The notes beneath the pieces are model-generated. The model had not been told where the DNA came from and searched no databases. It saw only the letters and a list, made by a program, of their open reading frames with translations. Made by a program: the position numbers and the translations under genes. 64,000 nucleotides of DNA from Verticillium longisporum (taxonomy: Eukaryota; Ascomycota; Sordariomycetes; Glomerellales; Plectosphaerellaceae), in NCBI GenBank assembly GCA_019188255.1, contig JAETXT010000015.1, forward strand, positions 434,001 through 498,000. The letters are read 5' to 3'. The stretch's first letter is position 1. Every line of letters starts with the position of its first letter. Positions 10,121 to 21,992 of this stretch are shown in pieces.

Positions 10121-13100
10121 TAGCACGCCAGCCCTTCCATGGTCACGAATCCTCCGAGAATATGCAGACCGGCAGGACATGACTCTGTGCCATATGCCGG
10201 TGTCGCCGAGAACCTGTACGCGTTCCTGCGCCGCCGGCTAGGTGACCGTGACCCAGATTCAGGCCTCGTACCCAGATAGATAGAATCACACCCGGTTCCC
10301 GTATCACTTGGCTTGTACTACTTCGCCTCTGTCAGCTGGCTTCCCGATCCAGTCTGTAAAACTCGGAGTGTGATTCCTGCCCGTGAAAGAGAAATACGAC
10401 GACATCCCTTTCCCCTTTGTAACACGGTTCCCACATCTCCATGCTGTAACACAGAGGCGACATGATCGCCCAGCCGGACGGAAGTACAGGTCGCAGTAGG
10501 GAAGGCCATAAAAAAAAAGGGCTCCTGGACAAAGGGCTTCGGGAACCGGAATACCATGCCCGAAACCCTTGCTATGCCACCACTGTAAAGGGAGGGCCAA
10601 AGAGTGTCTGCGTGGTATAGGTCTCGCCTTATTGCGCCCCACGCTTCGGCAATTCGTGGTGTGAATCGGTAAATCATGACAGGATTGACGTTACCGCCGG
10701 ATGCGCGTATCGGGCAGGCAAGCAAGTAAAGCACCGAGGAGTCGAAATCCTGCACCGGGGCCTAGACTCCTCAGGCCACAGGGCCAGCCTCCTTCGGACA
10801 CCGCTTCTCGGTCGCACCGCGATACCGTGTCCCGCCCCTCGCCCCTCCTCCTCGGCGAGAGCTTACCTGTCGTTGCGCTTCTCGCACGCAGTTCGAACAA
10901 TGGGTAGTGATGAGCAGCCTCCGCGTCCAGTACCAAGACCATGGCTGTGGCGAATAAAAGTTTGCGAGACCTTTGTCGAGGCGAGGACCCGAACCGTTCA
11001 GCGTTGAGAAATCCGCCCCTCCAGCGGCCGGAGCTGCAAGGTCCCGAGGGCGGTGGTGACATCGGCCTTCTTCAGCCCGGATGTGCAGAGAGCGCGCTGG
11101 CTGAGTTGTCAAAGGTAGCCGGGCGCCTGCATATGCCCCTCCTCTCTTGGTCTCCCCAAACGGAAAGCACTGCGATCATCAATGCAGACATGTCAAGCTG
11201 GCCTCGGACTGTTTACTTCGGGTCGCTCAGGTCGCCGATTTGTGTGACAGGACAAGCTGGGGCCGCGCAGTGGGATGGTCCCCGGTTGCAGCTGATTGGT
11301 GTGCCCCGGGATCACTTTTCCTTCTCCTTTCGCCGCCTAGGCCTCCTCGTTCGTCAGGCTGCTTGCTGTCTGCACGTCGCTGGCTACCCAAGTGAGCAGA
11401 GAAAGTGAGCCATGGACTGGCTGTCACGCAGCGTCAAGTAACGCCGACAGGTCTAGACACGGGAGAGAGAGCCTGACCACCGCTCGCTTCCACGGTCAAC
11501 TGATGACGATTGGCTCGATGGCTGAGACAGTCACAGGTAATGCAGGCAGAGGCTGGACATTGCCCCTGCAAAGGGCCCTAGAGACGCCCCCGTTCTGAGC
11601 TGTCGCAAGACAGGTGCAGAGGATGGATGGGGTGGGCAGTCCGTCAGTCCGTCAGTCAGTCCGTCAGTCAGTCGAGGCGTCATGGTGATCAAGCCTTGCC
11701 ATGCAGGAACGGAAAAGGAAAGCAGCCTGGTAAGGCCCGTACCTACTACTGTGAGGAAACATGAAGACAAGAAAAAACACACACACGAATAAGCACCCCC
11801 CTTGATGGCGGCAACGGAAGCGCAGCCACATCGCCAACCGTGCTGCAGCCTGGTGAGGTGTCTACATGGTACTGGCTACCGTCTGCTGCTGCTGGTGTCG
11901 TCCCACAGGCTGTTGGGGGCCGGCTATACGTCAATTTCTTTCGGTGTCTGTATATGTAAGCTCTCGTTCCGCGTGCGCAAGCACAGGCGCCGGGGGTCGC
12001 TGGCCCCAGCGCTCAGGTCGGTTGGTGTACATAGTACTGTGGCTCGGCCGCGATCTCCAGGGTCTCTGCTATGATGACGCGAGCTGCGAACATCCCTGAC
12101 TCAATACGCTGCATAGTTAAGATGAGATATCAGAGCGAAAAAACGATCGTGGTTAGGATTGACATGGTGGACAGGGGGTCCCGGAGTGGATCGTTTCTTG
12201 GACGAGGAGCCCACAGCAAGCCGTATCCCTGAGAAAAAAGAAGGAGAGGAGAGCGGGCTCGAGCGCAAGCACCCAGATAAACAAATGTCAAGATGCAGGG
12301 GCAAGGTGATTAGCTTATGCGAGTGCCTGTCGAGTTCCTTTTTTGACCACAACGCCCGCCTACGTTATATACGCGCACGTGGCAGCCGGGGCCCTGCTTT
12401 GGATTCCAATTTCCCATGCCCGGAGAAAGCCTGTTGCTTGTTGGGCCATCATGGCAGATGATGCCACGGCGGGGGGTTTTCTCGGACTCTGCCATTGTGC
12501 GCCACAAACTACCGACAGATGTCGTGCCCGAGATGATGACGCCGTTCCGAGTGTGCGGAAATAACCACGGCTTACTCTGAGTTACCTAAAAGTGACGAGA
12601 GGGGGCGTGTTGCGGGACGGGGCGCGACAGCTCGTACATCTGGCATCTCAATTACGGTCAAACGCTCAAAAAGCCATGTATCAACCCCGTCTCCTACCCA
12701 GGGCTAGGCAAGTTCCTTCTAGTGTCTTTTTTTAGGGAAGGGGCGGGGGGCAGCACAGATGGTCTTTGATCGCCACGGATGGGTTGCCAAGTTTGGCGTC
12801 TTGCGATTGAACTCGAGCTACCTGTCGCGTGGTTCAACGAGTCAGCCGTCTGGAGCTCCCCGTGATGCCCTGTGTTGAGATGAATAATACAGAAAAGGAC
12901 AACGGGGTCCATTGAGTGGGTGGGTTCAACGGGGCGGCGGCGTCGTATCCGGTCCTCGAGCTTGACGGGGTGGCAGAAGGCCTCCAAACGGACGACGTGC
13001 CAGCGCCAACGCCAGCGCCAGAGCTATCCACCGAGCTCCGCCAACACTCGAAAGCTCGTGGCTGGCTTGTCAAGATCGGTGCAGGGTTGAGCGAAGCGAG

Positions 13101-16100
13101 ATGAGGAGGGAACGGGCTCCTCCTGGCAAAGGACAACAAGAGGGAACGAACCATCTTGGGCCCCCCATGCCCCCCTCTCCGATGCCGACTGTTTTTACCA
13201 CCGGTGTGTCTTTGGGCTGGCCCAGCGCACAAGCGTATGCCGCCCAATGAACGGCTGCTCCTAAGCTGCCCGTCGACGGCCATCTGAGACATGCGTCGCC
13301 GCTTAAACCACATCGTAACCCGCCATTGTGCGCAAGTTTGAGGACATGTGAGTATGTTGTCCCCTTTTCCCTCTCCTCTTGCTACGCTGGCGTGTGCGCC
13401 ATTTTAGCAACGGGCCTGGACCGCAAGGTCAGTAGTAGATGACTCTCGTCAGCCTGCCATGACCAGACGCTGGCTCTGCGTTATCCAGGGTCGCGAGATG
13501 TGATGCGGCCATCGTCTGTCCCGGCGCCTTGGTCCAACCAGCGTGCTGGGTTTAGATTGTATTTGCACATGTAGCCTGGCGTGGAGCGTCCCCGGCCATG
13601 AGAGCGCTAGAACACAACGGGCCCAGCAGCCAGGCATGTTCTGTCTCGTTGGAAAACCCTGCAGAATGCGAAAACTCTCATGTCTCGCTGGCCCATCCGT
13701 AGTTCTTGACATTGCGACGTGAGATCAGAATGGGCATCTTGGTCGGCCATCGAATACCTCGTGCTCGTGGCCAGGGGAATGTCGTGATAGATTCGGGGGT
13801 TCGAGGTGAGTATTGAGGGTCGAGCCTTGCACAGAGGCGGTCTGTGCATGGGTATGGCACAGGCGTTCAATGTACCTGAACCCCAAGGTACTGTCATCTA
13901 CTTGGTCCCTTTGGTGGCAGGGGTTGGGCGGTCAAGATGGTTCCTCTGGAGAACATATCGCCACTCGACAGGTGTTGAGCCTTGTCGACAAGCAATCCAC
14001 GACTCGTACTCTGCTCTTCTGAATATGCCACTCCTCTCATGTTGCTCTTCAAGCAATAGGAGATGGATCCATGGCCTGGGTCGCCGTGGTCGCGATGCCC
14101 CAGTTATGGCTTACAAGTCGCCACCAAGATCAGCAGCACCACCCGTGTAAACTCCCGGAAGAGTGGTATCCGGACGACACACATCCACCAAAGGGCAGGG
14201 TAGGTGTCGGCGGCAATCGACGCGTTAATAGGTGACAGCTCAGAAGCGGCAGCAAGTGACAGTCAGTTGAAGGATCGTCGAGGAGCCGATGCAGCCAAAT
14301 TATCTCGTGGCCCCCAGCCCAGGAACTCTACTGTCGTTTGCCAGGTGTGCTTGCCTTAATTAGGGTGAGTCGACATGTACCTAGTAAAACTGTGGTGACT
14401 ACCTACCCCCACGTCATTCTCATGGCCAACAGTAGGAGCGAGTGCTGACCACTTCGTCGCATCAGAGCGGCACGGCGTTTTGGTGGCTCTCATCGAAGGT
14501 ACCCTATACTGCACATCTTAAGGCCGAGGACGGCCAAACCAGAACCGCGGGCTGTCGAGTGCTGGCCAATGTGCGGGGATGCAGTAGCGCTACAACGCGG
14601 TGATGGAAGTGGCACGCTCGTCCGAAGTGGAAAACAGTGCTCCGCTTCGGTACTGCTCTGGTGATCGTGCGCACGATGTCACCGTTACCCGGACCGGATT
14701 TTCGCAAAGTCTGGCGTGGCCTGTCGAGCTGACGCTGTCAGCACGCTTTGATGGAAGACAACCGCTGAACGTCAGGTATAACCTGGTGAGAAACGTTTCT
14801 CTTGCGGCCGAACATGTGGCATCGACAAACGTTGAGCTAGACTGGTTTCTCGCGATGGCGTCGGCGACAGGGATCTGCCCACAATCCGTTTTGGAGTAGT
14901 GTGACGGGACTGGCGGTGTCCGAACGGCTTTGAGCTATGACGCGAAAAGAATTCGCCTAGGGGAAATGGCTACTAAGCTTTTTGTGATGCTCTCCTTTGT
15001 GTCCAAACGCCCCAGCTATCAGGCTTTCTCGCTCCCCGAATCTTGGGTACTCGACGAGGAACGGCGTGAGATCCTGATGAGGTACGTACATACATCGACA
15101 CAGTAGGCCGCAGTATCGTGATCCAATGACGGGTGATTGACATGCGGGCGAAAAATTGGTCCGAGGACGGAAATAGCATCCCCAATCTCTATGCATATCC
15201 CGCGCAACCTGGACCGACGATGACCAGGCGGGTAGCCCTTCTCTCTTTGGGTTGTTGATGAAGGCAACCCCTGCTGGACAAAAGCGCTGCTGGACAAAAG
15301 CCGCTCTGAGGACGGTCTGTTCGAGTCAACCACGCGGGCTAACAAGCCGACAGAATCCCGCAGCTGACACGCCGGGGAGCTGGCCACGTACGATTCAGAA
15401 AAAAAAGCGTTCTAGCAGCAAACAAAACAGTTGAAGAATTAGCGTTTGGAAAGTACTTTTTGGCTGCGGGAACGGAGATTGCGCAGCTGTTCGTGGAACA
15501 CAACGTCATTCGTTGAGCTGAATGTCTTGACTGCACGGTGTCCGAGTGCATTGGTGGTGCAGGACAGCTGTGCTGACCTGGTCGCTTGGATGCAGAGACG
15601 GTTTCCCCGGCGGATGGCCACGGTCCCATCACCATCATTGTTGGATTCAACAACTCCCCTCTGCCAATCCCCGGATCTATTCTGTTGTTAATCAGCAACA
15701 TGACCTTGAACCCTAAAAGTCCCAGCTACCATGTATGTTGCCTACCTACTTCTGGTCTGCTTGCTTGCAAGTCCCACGAAAGCAGGCCCCCCCAGCTTGT
15801 CTAGAGGTGAGAGAAGGGGTATGGGCGGCAGTAGCGCATACCAGGGTCAAAGGGGGGAGACGGGGAACGGGGGCGCAGGACAGGGACCGCTTGCGCGAGC
15901 GAATGAATGGATACGATATCTGGATGCTGCGGGGCGACTTGAGAGGAAGTGCCCGGTGTGGATGGTCAGGGCAGGACCCGTTCCGCGACGGGGTCGAAGA
16001 AAACCGCAAAGGTGGTCGAGGTGGCTCCATTCGTCTTGACGATGGACACAAAGGGGAGGTGAAAAAGCCGGTGGCTCCGGGCATATGCTCCGAGGCCACA

Positions 16101-16980
16101 CTCCTCCATGCCTGGGAGTCTAGGATATCTGGCGATGCAGGTCTGATCAAAAGGGTCGGCCAGGCTTCATTCCGTCGCTAAAGGTTGCAACTTGCGACTG
16201 GGGAGACGAGACAACTGGCTGGTTCCTGACGATCGATGACGGCGGAGAAGACGTGGTTGGTCATCGCTATGCTTGCCGTTCGCGCTAGGTGAGCTGGTGG
16301 TGAGTACATAGTAAGGCAACGAAGGATTGATGCGTCTGCCACTTGAAAGGACCCATACCCGAGACACCGACCGACTAACCGACAGGCTCTGGCCAAAGGC
16401 CAATGTGCGCATCGTAAAGTGCCCTTGTTGAGTGCTCTCTTGGGGCAATGGCCTACATGTATGGCACAAAAGGGAACAGCTGACGACAGTCGTGAGAGGA
16501 TTGGCAGCGCGATATTGTTCGACCGGCTCGGATGCAAAAAAAAACTGACTCCTAAGGTCTTCTGACAAGGAAGGCTGGCTGCAGTGTGGCAGAGCACGAC
16601 AGGGACAGGGCCAGGGCCCGGGCCAAGGCATTGTAACAGGACAGACAGGGCTGGGTGTCAGGCGGCCACAGCCTCGTTGCAGCGTAGCAGCCGCTTGCTT
16701 GAGCCGAACATGAAGGTTTCCGTCCAGTGCTGCAAGCCAATGACCCGGGTCAAAAGTATGGATGGACCGGAATGAGATGGGGGTCAGTGGAGGCGGGGAA
16801 GAAGAAACGGGGAGGAGGAAGCGCAAAGGACTTACCATGTATTGCCGCGGCAGACGAGCGAGAAGGAGATGAGGCGCGCTGGGGGGAACTCTTTTTTCTT
16901 TGTGTATCTCTCCTGGGGAGGTTTTAGGACAAAGCTTGCGACGAATAGTGCAGCTGCCTCTGTCAATGCCTTTGCATGAT
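10121..16980. other. Long gene-free region, left part
   Basis: I find no conserved coding sequence in almost 7 kb. The longest open frame, minus strand 16167-16997 (276 codons), is rich in Ser, Pro, Arg and Leu, shows no domain and looks like a chance frame in GC-rich DNA. Minor items are a TCAG/TCCG tandem at 11638-11674 and a poly-A run near 10510. The region could hold distal regulatory DNA or non-coding transcripts for the homeobox gene, but nothing in the sequence proves it. Confidence 0.45.
11638..11674 (+). repeat. Short GTCAGTCC/GTCA tandem repeat
   Basis: Alternating GTCCGTCA and GTCAGTC units over about 37 bases in the gene-free region. It is a simple microsatellite-like tract with no other visible feature. 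Confidence 0.7.
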
Positions 16981-16990
16981 GGGGAGGAGG

Positions 16991-17040
16991 TATCCAAGGT
17001 GCCTATCCAAGGTGCCTATCCAAGGTGCCTATCCAAGGTA
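16991..17040 (+). repeat. 13-base minisatellite TATCCAAGGTGCC, 3.8 copies
   Basis: Three identical 13-base units are followed by a partial fourth. It is the first of a closely spaced series of different minisatellites upstream of the homeobox gene. Confidence 0.9.
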
Positions 17041-17190
17041 TGCATGATGTCGCTGGAGAATCAAGGCGGGGACGGGGAAGAGCAAGAAAGGAAGGCATGG
17101 CACAAGAGGGAGAGGAGGTGCTTGCAGTGTGTCGCCGGGTAAGCCTGCCTGAGGTGCCTTGCCATCACGATGTCCGGTGCGGTTCCTGGG

Positions 17191-17256
17191 CTGGGCTCCT
17201 GGGCTCCTGGGCTCCTGGGCTCCTGGGCTCCTGGGCTCCTGGGCTCCTGGGCTCCT
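17191..17256 (+). repeat. 9-base minisatellite CTGGGCTCC, about 7 copies
   Basis: Essentially perfect 9-base units over 66 bases. It is G/C-rich with strand asymmetry. It is not inside any supported gene. Confidence 0.9.
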
Positions 17257-17420
17257 GTGGGGGGGTTGTTGTTTCCCACCTCATCCAGCGACAGGCTGAC
17301 AGCGCACCCGCTCGGTTGTACCTACCTTACCTCAACAGACGAAAGAGGCTGTGATGTGAATTGCCAGGGACGGGAAGGAGCAATGGGCAGCAGATGGTGG
17401 TGGGCCAGTGACGGGGAGGC

Positions 17421-17489
17421 AGGTCAGACCAAGTCTGAACAGGTCAGACCCAAGTCTGAACAGGTCAGACCCAAGTCTGGACAGGTCAG
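17421..17489 (+). repeat. About 20-21-base minisatellite with internal inverted repeat, 3.3 copies
   Basis: The unit contains CAGAC, a short spacer and GTCTG, so each copy can form a 5-base-pair hairpin. The first unit lacks one C. It lies in the minisatellite-rich block upstream of the homeobox gene. Confidence 0.85.
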
Positions 17490-18187
17490 AGCTCACAGAG
17501 GTGGAGAAAAGCCAAGACTGACGATTTGATAGCCCCTGCCAGCTGATCCAAATGGCGGCTTGGGCGTCTTGCCGTGATGATTCCATTTTGGACATGGCCA
17601 GGGCCATCCTGTCACTCCCCAACTTTTGATCTTGTCAGCGGCAGTCAGTCGGTCAACAGGATCGAGGCGACGCCCTCATCACCACCGCCCAATTGACGAA
17701 TCAATAAAGCCCACTAACTATGAGCTCCCTCATCTCCATGGCTCCATGGCGGACAAGAAGGCAACACTGAGCAAATGCTCACCATATTTTATAAAAAAAA
17801 AAAAAAAAAACAGATGCCCCAAAGCCTCGGCCTCGGTCTGGAGAGGAGTCAAGGTCGTTCCCGTTGCTTCGGATGATCGACTGCCGAACAGCCACGACCT
17901 TTCCCAAGAAGCAGCGATCACCAATTGCTTCTGTTTAGGAGGCTCAGCAAAGAAGAGCACGGCTTAGCTCCTCTTGGCCATCCGTCAAAGACGTTTGTCG
18001 GTTCGAATCGGATCGCCCTCGATGATCGACTGGTTGCCAGTTCCGCCATTTGATCTTGTCGGTCGTACGCTGTGCGCCGTCCAACCCTGCTGGGTCAGGG
18101 CAGCCAGTTCTGGTTTGGCCTGGCCTCGTTCGGTCCCGGTCGGTTCGGTGCCATCCCTCGTCATCATCGCCCATCAACCCATCAGCC

Positions 18188-18222
18188 ATCACCACCACCA
18201 CCACCACCCACCACCACCAAAA
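18188..18222 (+). repeat. CAC trinucleotide tract
   Basis: A run of CAC triplets interrupted once by an extra C. It is non-coding as far as can be seen. Confidence 0.75.
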
Positions 18223-18306
18223 CCCACTTCAGCCAAGGCACCCTGATCACCCATCACCTGGCCACTCCAAGGCGCGCCCACTCCGACGTCAAGTCCGCCT
18301 CCCTGA

Positions 18307-18378
18307 CCCTATGGCCCTTTTGGCCCCTATGGCCCCTATGGCCCTTTTGGCCCCTATGGCCCCTATGGCCCTTTTGGC
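18307..18378 (+). repeat. 9-base degenerate minisatellite (CCCTATGGC / CCTTTTGGC)
   Basis: Two related 9-base units alternate in a higher-order 27-base pattern: one TTTT-type unit, then two TAT-type units. This implies expansion of a composite unit. Confidence 0.85.
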
Positions 18379-18443
18379 TGGGTTAATCTGACGATAGCCT
18401 CCCTCGTCCCGTCCCGGTACCATTTCATCACGGTACAGTTGAA

Positions 18444-18518
18444 CCATCGAAACGCGTCGCGGTTCGATGGACACGCTACCACGACGATGAAGCTCTTTAT
18501 AGTATGACTCGAACCGCG
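18444..18518 (+). other. Overlapping inverted repeats (alternative stem-loops)
   Basis: CCATCGAA (18444-18451) can pair with TTCGATGG (18463-18470). CGCGGTTCGA (18458-18467) can instead pair perfectly with TCGAACCGCG (18509-18518). The two pairings share the TTCGA bases and exclude each other. Whether this segment is transcribed is unknown. Confidence 0.5.
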
Positions 18519-18566
18519 TCGAGGTGCCCCCTTGACTATTCTTCTCCTTGATCACGTCGCTCGCGC

Positions 18567-18597
18567 GTTTGGCATTTGGCGTTTGGCGTTTGGCGTT
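18567..18597 (+). repeat. 7-base tandem GTTTGGC, about 4 copies
   Basis: Four near-identical heptamers, one with CAT in place of CGT. It is the last of the minisatellites in the block before the homeobox leader. Confidence 0.8.
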
Positions 18598-19257
18598 GTC
18601 CCCCCGCCGACCCTCAGGCATCTCGCATCCTGGGACTATCTTACGATCAATATGTCTTGCTTCCCCCTCGCCCCGTTCTGCTCGCCCTCGCCGCGACCTG
18701 CCGGCCCCTCTTTGATCAATCCCTATCGCTGGGCATCGTTCGGCCTATCTTCAGCTAGCAAGGCAGGGGACCGCCGTCCAGCTTCTCGTGTGGCACCGTC
18801 AAGGGGCAGAGTGTGGGTGGCCCAGGAGTCTGCAGAAGCCAGGATCAGGGGGGTTCGCTCGGAGTGGGCCATGCCCACCAACTTGGCCCGTAGCCTGTTC
18901 CTTTCTGCCGCCTTTTCTGGTGGCCTGCTCGGAGCAGTAGGACAGGACACCAACAGGCAGCACGACGCCTCCCAGCCTGAGCCCAGGACCCAAGCCGAAG
19001 ACCCAAGCCCGAGCCAGCCCAGCATGGGCGAACACGCGCGCGCGCGGGGTGCGGGTGCCATGCGCTGTGCTGTCCCGCGCTGGGCAGCAAGCAGACCGGA
19101 AGATTAGGGATGAGGTCGCCTGCTGGTGGTCCTCCTGGTGGTCCTGCAGGCCTGTAAGTCCCTGCCTGTTGCTTGGTGCCTTGGGCTGACTTTCTGGGTC
19201 TGCTATTCCCCGCCCGCCCACCTCGTCTTGCCTTGCCTGTCCAAGGTCGTCACCACA

Positions 19258-20146
19258 TGTACTCCCTGGTCGAGTACAAGGTCGTTCTACCTAGGTAACT
19301 CCACCTCAATCTAACACGATCTCCTCCCGTCAAGGGCAGACCCCCTACGTGCCCCTGGTGCCGCCCTGCCGCCACCCCAGCGCCTACCGCAGCACAGCGC
19401 ACCCCCAACGCACCCCAGTGCACCCCAGCGCTGCTCTAGTTGGTGCCCCCCCCCCCTTTCCCCCCTCCCAGCGTGCACCTTACCACCGCGCGACTTACAC
19501 CCACGTCCCTCACAGACCACAGACCAAAGTCGCACACACTTGGTCTGTGATACATCAGCTTCTCACCCCCCCCCCCTCCCCGTTTGCCCGTTACGGTCCT
19601 CCACCTCACCTCCTGACTTTCCACCCTCTGCTCCTTGTTTTTCCCTGTTTGAGGTTCTTTCAAACGACTGAGGGTCTCCTTTACAGGGAAAGGCGCATCG
19701 TACCTTGATCTGGGGGAACACGTTTGGCAGTCTTCTGTCTCACTCTATCCGTACCCTTCCCTCACCCTTCTTCCCTACCCTTCCTCCTAGCCCGCCCTTC
19801 CGAAGCTTCGTCCAGGTCGGACTCTGTCTTAACCTCGACGAGTCCCCCCCATCGATCCTCTTCTTGAAACGACTCGAGAGCCTGCTCCTCCAACACAACC
19901 ACCACACTCATTACAACAGACCCGAAACTCCACCGCCTTTTGGGCGCCTTACCGACCCTCAGTCTTTCTTTCAAATAGGAGTCGACACGAGCAACCAGCT
20001 ACGCAGCTTGAGAGACTGACTGCCTTCACTGTCTCTCGTTTTCCCACCACGCTCGTTGCCCCATTGTGTATCAAGGCATCCTGCTTCAACCACACCCAAC
20101 CCCGACTCTGCCTGGACCACCCGCCTTAGGGCCACAAGCCGTCACC
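19258..20146 (+). promoter_or_regulatory. Pyrimidine-rich, ATG-free leader/promoter of the homeobox gene
   Basis: The 889 bases before the start at 20147 contain no ATG in any frame and are rich in C and CT tracts. This pattern is typical of a long fungal 5' UTR selected against upstream starts. The last upstream ATG is at 19257-19259. Transcription start and any leader intron cannot be located from sequence. Confidence 0.6.
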
Positions 20147-21992
20147 ATGAACTACTTCACAAACTATCCCGTCTACCAGTACAGCTCCTACAACAATGGA
20201 CAATATCCATCGAACACCGCCCTGCAGTATCAGGCCAATGCTGAAGCCTGGAGACGCCATGCCATGATCCAGCACGGCGCAAGGACCACCGAGACGAAAC
20301 CCAGGCTAGCCAAGGATGAAGTAGACAAGCTGGAGCGCGAGTTTCAGAGGAACCACAAGCCCAACAGCAGCTTGAAGAAGCAGCTTGCTGAGGAGATGCG
20401 GGTGGATATTGCGAGAATCAACGTACTGACCCCCTACTCAACCCAAATCACGCCTCACCGGCCCGCACATCTCGCTGACATGTTTGCAGAACTGGTTTCA
20501 AAACAGACGAGCCAAGGCCAAGCAGGAGAAACGCACCCAAGAGAACGAGGCTCGCCGACAGTCGGAGCAAGCGGCGGATCAGCCGAACCTGGACGTAGTG
20601 AAGGAGTACTATCCTGACGACGACCATCACGATGACCTTCGTCCATCAGCCGCCCCTTTCCCTTCCATGGACTCGTCTGCGAGCCCTGAACCCACCGAGA
20701 CCGCAGACATGCCTCTGGAAGGACCCGGCGAGTCGAATATCGAATTGGACACGGACAGCACATCGCCTACGTCTTCCACTTTCCAAGCGCCTGAGCAGAA
20801 CTTCAACGACTTCTCATCATCAGACGGCATGTTCTACCCCTCACAGTCGCCTTGCGACTTTTCTTCCATCTCATCAGTCGAGATGCCCGAGCAGCAAGGG
20901 CCTGGGCCCCTCACCCTCTCCATTCCAACTCACTACGCCTCCACAGCCCCAGAATCATCGACGGGCTCCTCGTACACCGGTTTCCAAAGCATGTCGAGCG
21001 GCGTCGACATGGATGATTCCATGAGTGCCTTTGCCTCAAGATACGGCTCCGTCAACCTAGACGAGGCTCAGGCTCGCAGCGCGGATGCTATGAAGTACGA
21101 GCACCTGTCGCCAGATTCTGCACAGTCACCCATGTCGGGCATTCCCAGCCTTCACTTCAAATCTCCGCCTGTGGACATTGCCAGTCGGCGCAACACGAAG
21201 CGGCCCGCTCAGCTCGGAACTGGATGCATGCGAAGCTTCTCATACAACCAAGCTGGCATGAAGACGGGGATGGAGATGCCGCGTCGCTCGGAGCTTCCGA
21301 GCCCCATGCGTCGTGTTGCCTCTGCTACGGGCAGCCTTCCTAGAGGAATCCAGAAGCCCGTGAGCGCGACGCCCCGGTCTCCCATGTACTTCGACCGCAA
21401 CCAAGAGAACCTACTGCTTCAGATGGCGGTGCGTACCCCAGTGGCAACTGGGCCGCACTGCTCAGCGGCGCCGCCGACACCCAACACGCCAGTCATTATC
21501 GACACACAAGCCACCAGGGAGCACACGGCGTCATCCTCCGCTTCTGAGGAGGACAAGCGATACACATTCCAGGGCGGGCTTCCCTCTGCGCAGTTCCACA
21601 TGGATCCCACCATGCGCACGCCGCCTGATACACCTGGCCTCATGAGCAACTTCTCTGGCGTCATGTTTCCCAACACACACTTGCAAACCAACTTTGACTA
21701 CAGCGGCCTTTCTGATGAGCCTCTGGTCACCCCGGGCCTCGGTGGATTTGAAGCAGAGTTCCCAGTCATGCCCGCTAGCCTCCCAAGCTACGTCGCTCCA
21801 GGCTGTGGGAGCCAGCCCTCAACACCGTCATACCCTCCCGCCAACATGGGTCCGGCTTTCTTTCCATCGTACCAGGGAGGTAATGCCGAGTATAACTGGT
21901 GCGATGCTTCCTTGAAAGCGTCTCACGACCAGTCCCGATCCAGAAACTTTCAGTTCACCAACATGACGGCGCAAGATTTCCATGCCGAGTAG
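20147..21992 (+). CDS. htf1: Homeobox transcription factor (HTF1-like)
   Basis: DNA-binding regulator with a homeodomain at about residues 48-107. Helix 1 is KDEVDKLEREFQRN, and recognition helix 3 has NWFQNRRAKAK with the invariant Trp, Phe, Asn and Arg. Exons are 20147-20422 and 20490-21992. The 67-base intron (donor GTACTG, branch GCTGAC, TTGCAG) splits helix 3 just before NWFQNRR. The protein has 592 residues; beyond residue 110 it is Ser/Pro/Thr-rich and apparently disordered, with several SPM/TPG-type motifs. The start is the first ATG after 0.9 kb without one. The layout, a homeodomain close to the N-terminus with a long tail, matches the filamentous-fungal homeobox regulators linked to conidiation (HTF1 family). 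That assignment is from memory of the family, not a search. The 10 kb gene-free upstream region fits a developmentally regulated gene. Confidence 0.85.

Noticed and set aside
16167..16997. 276-codon minus-strand open frame in the 10 kb gap
   Set aside because: No recognisable domain, compositionally biased, and no introns or context that support a gene.
17995..18030. GGTTCGAATCGG string resembling a tRNA B box
   Set aside because: No cloverleaf could be drawn on either strand.
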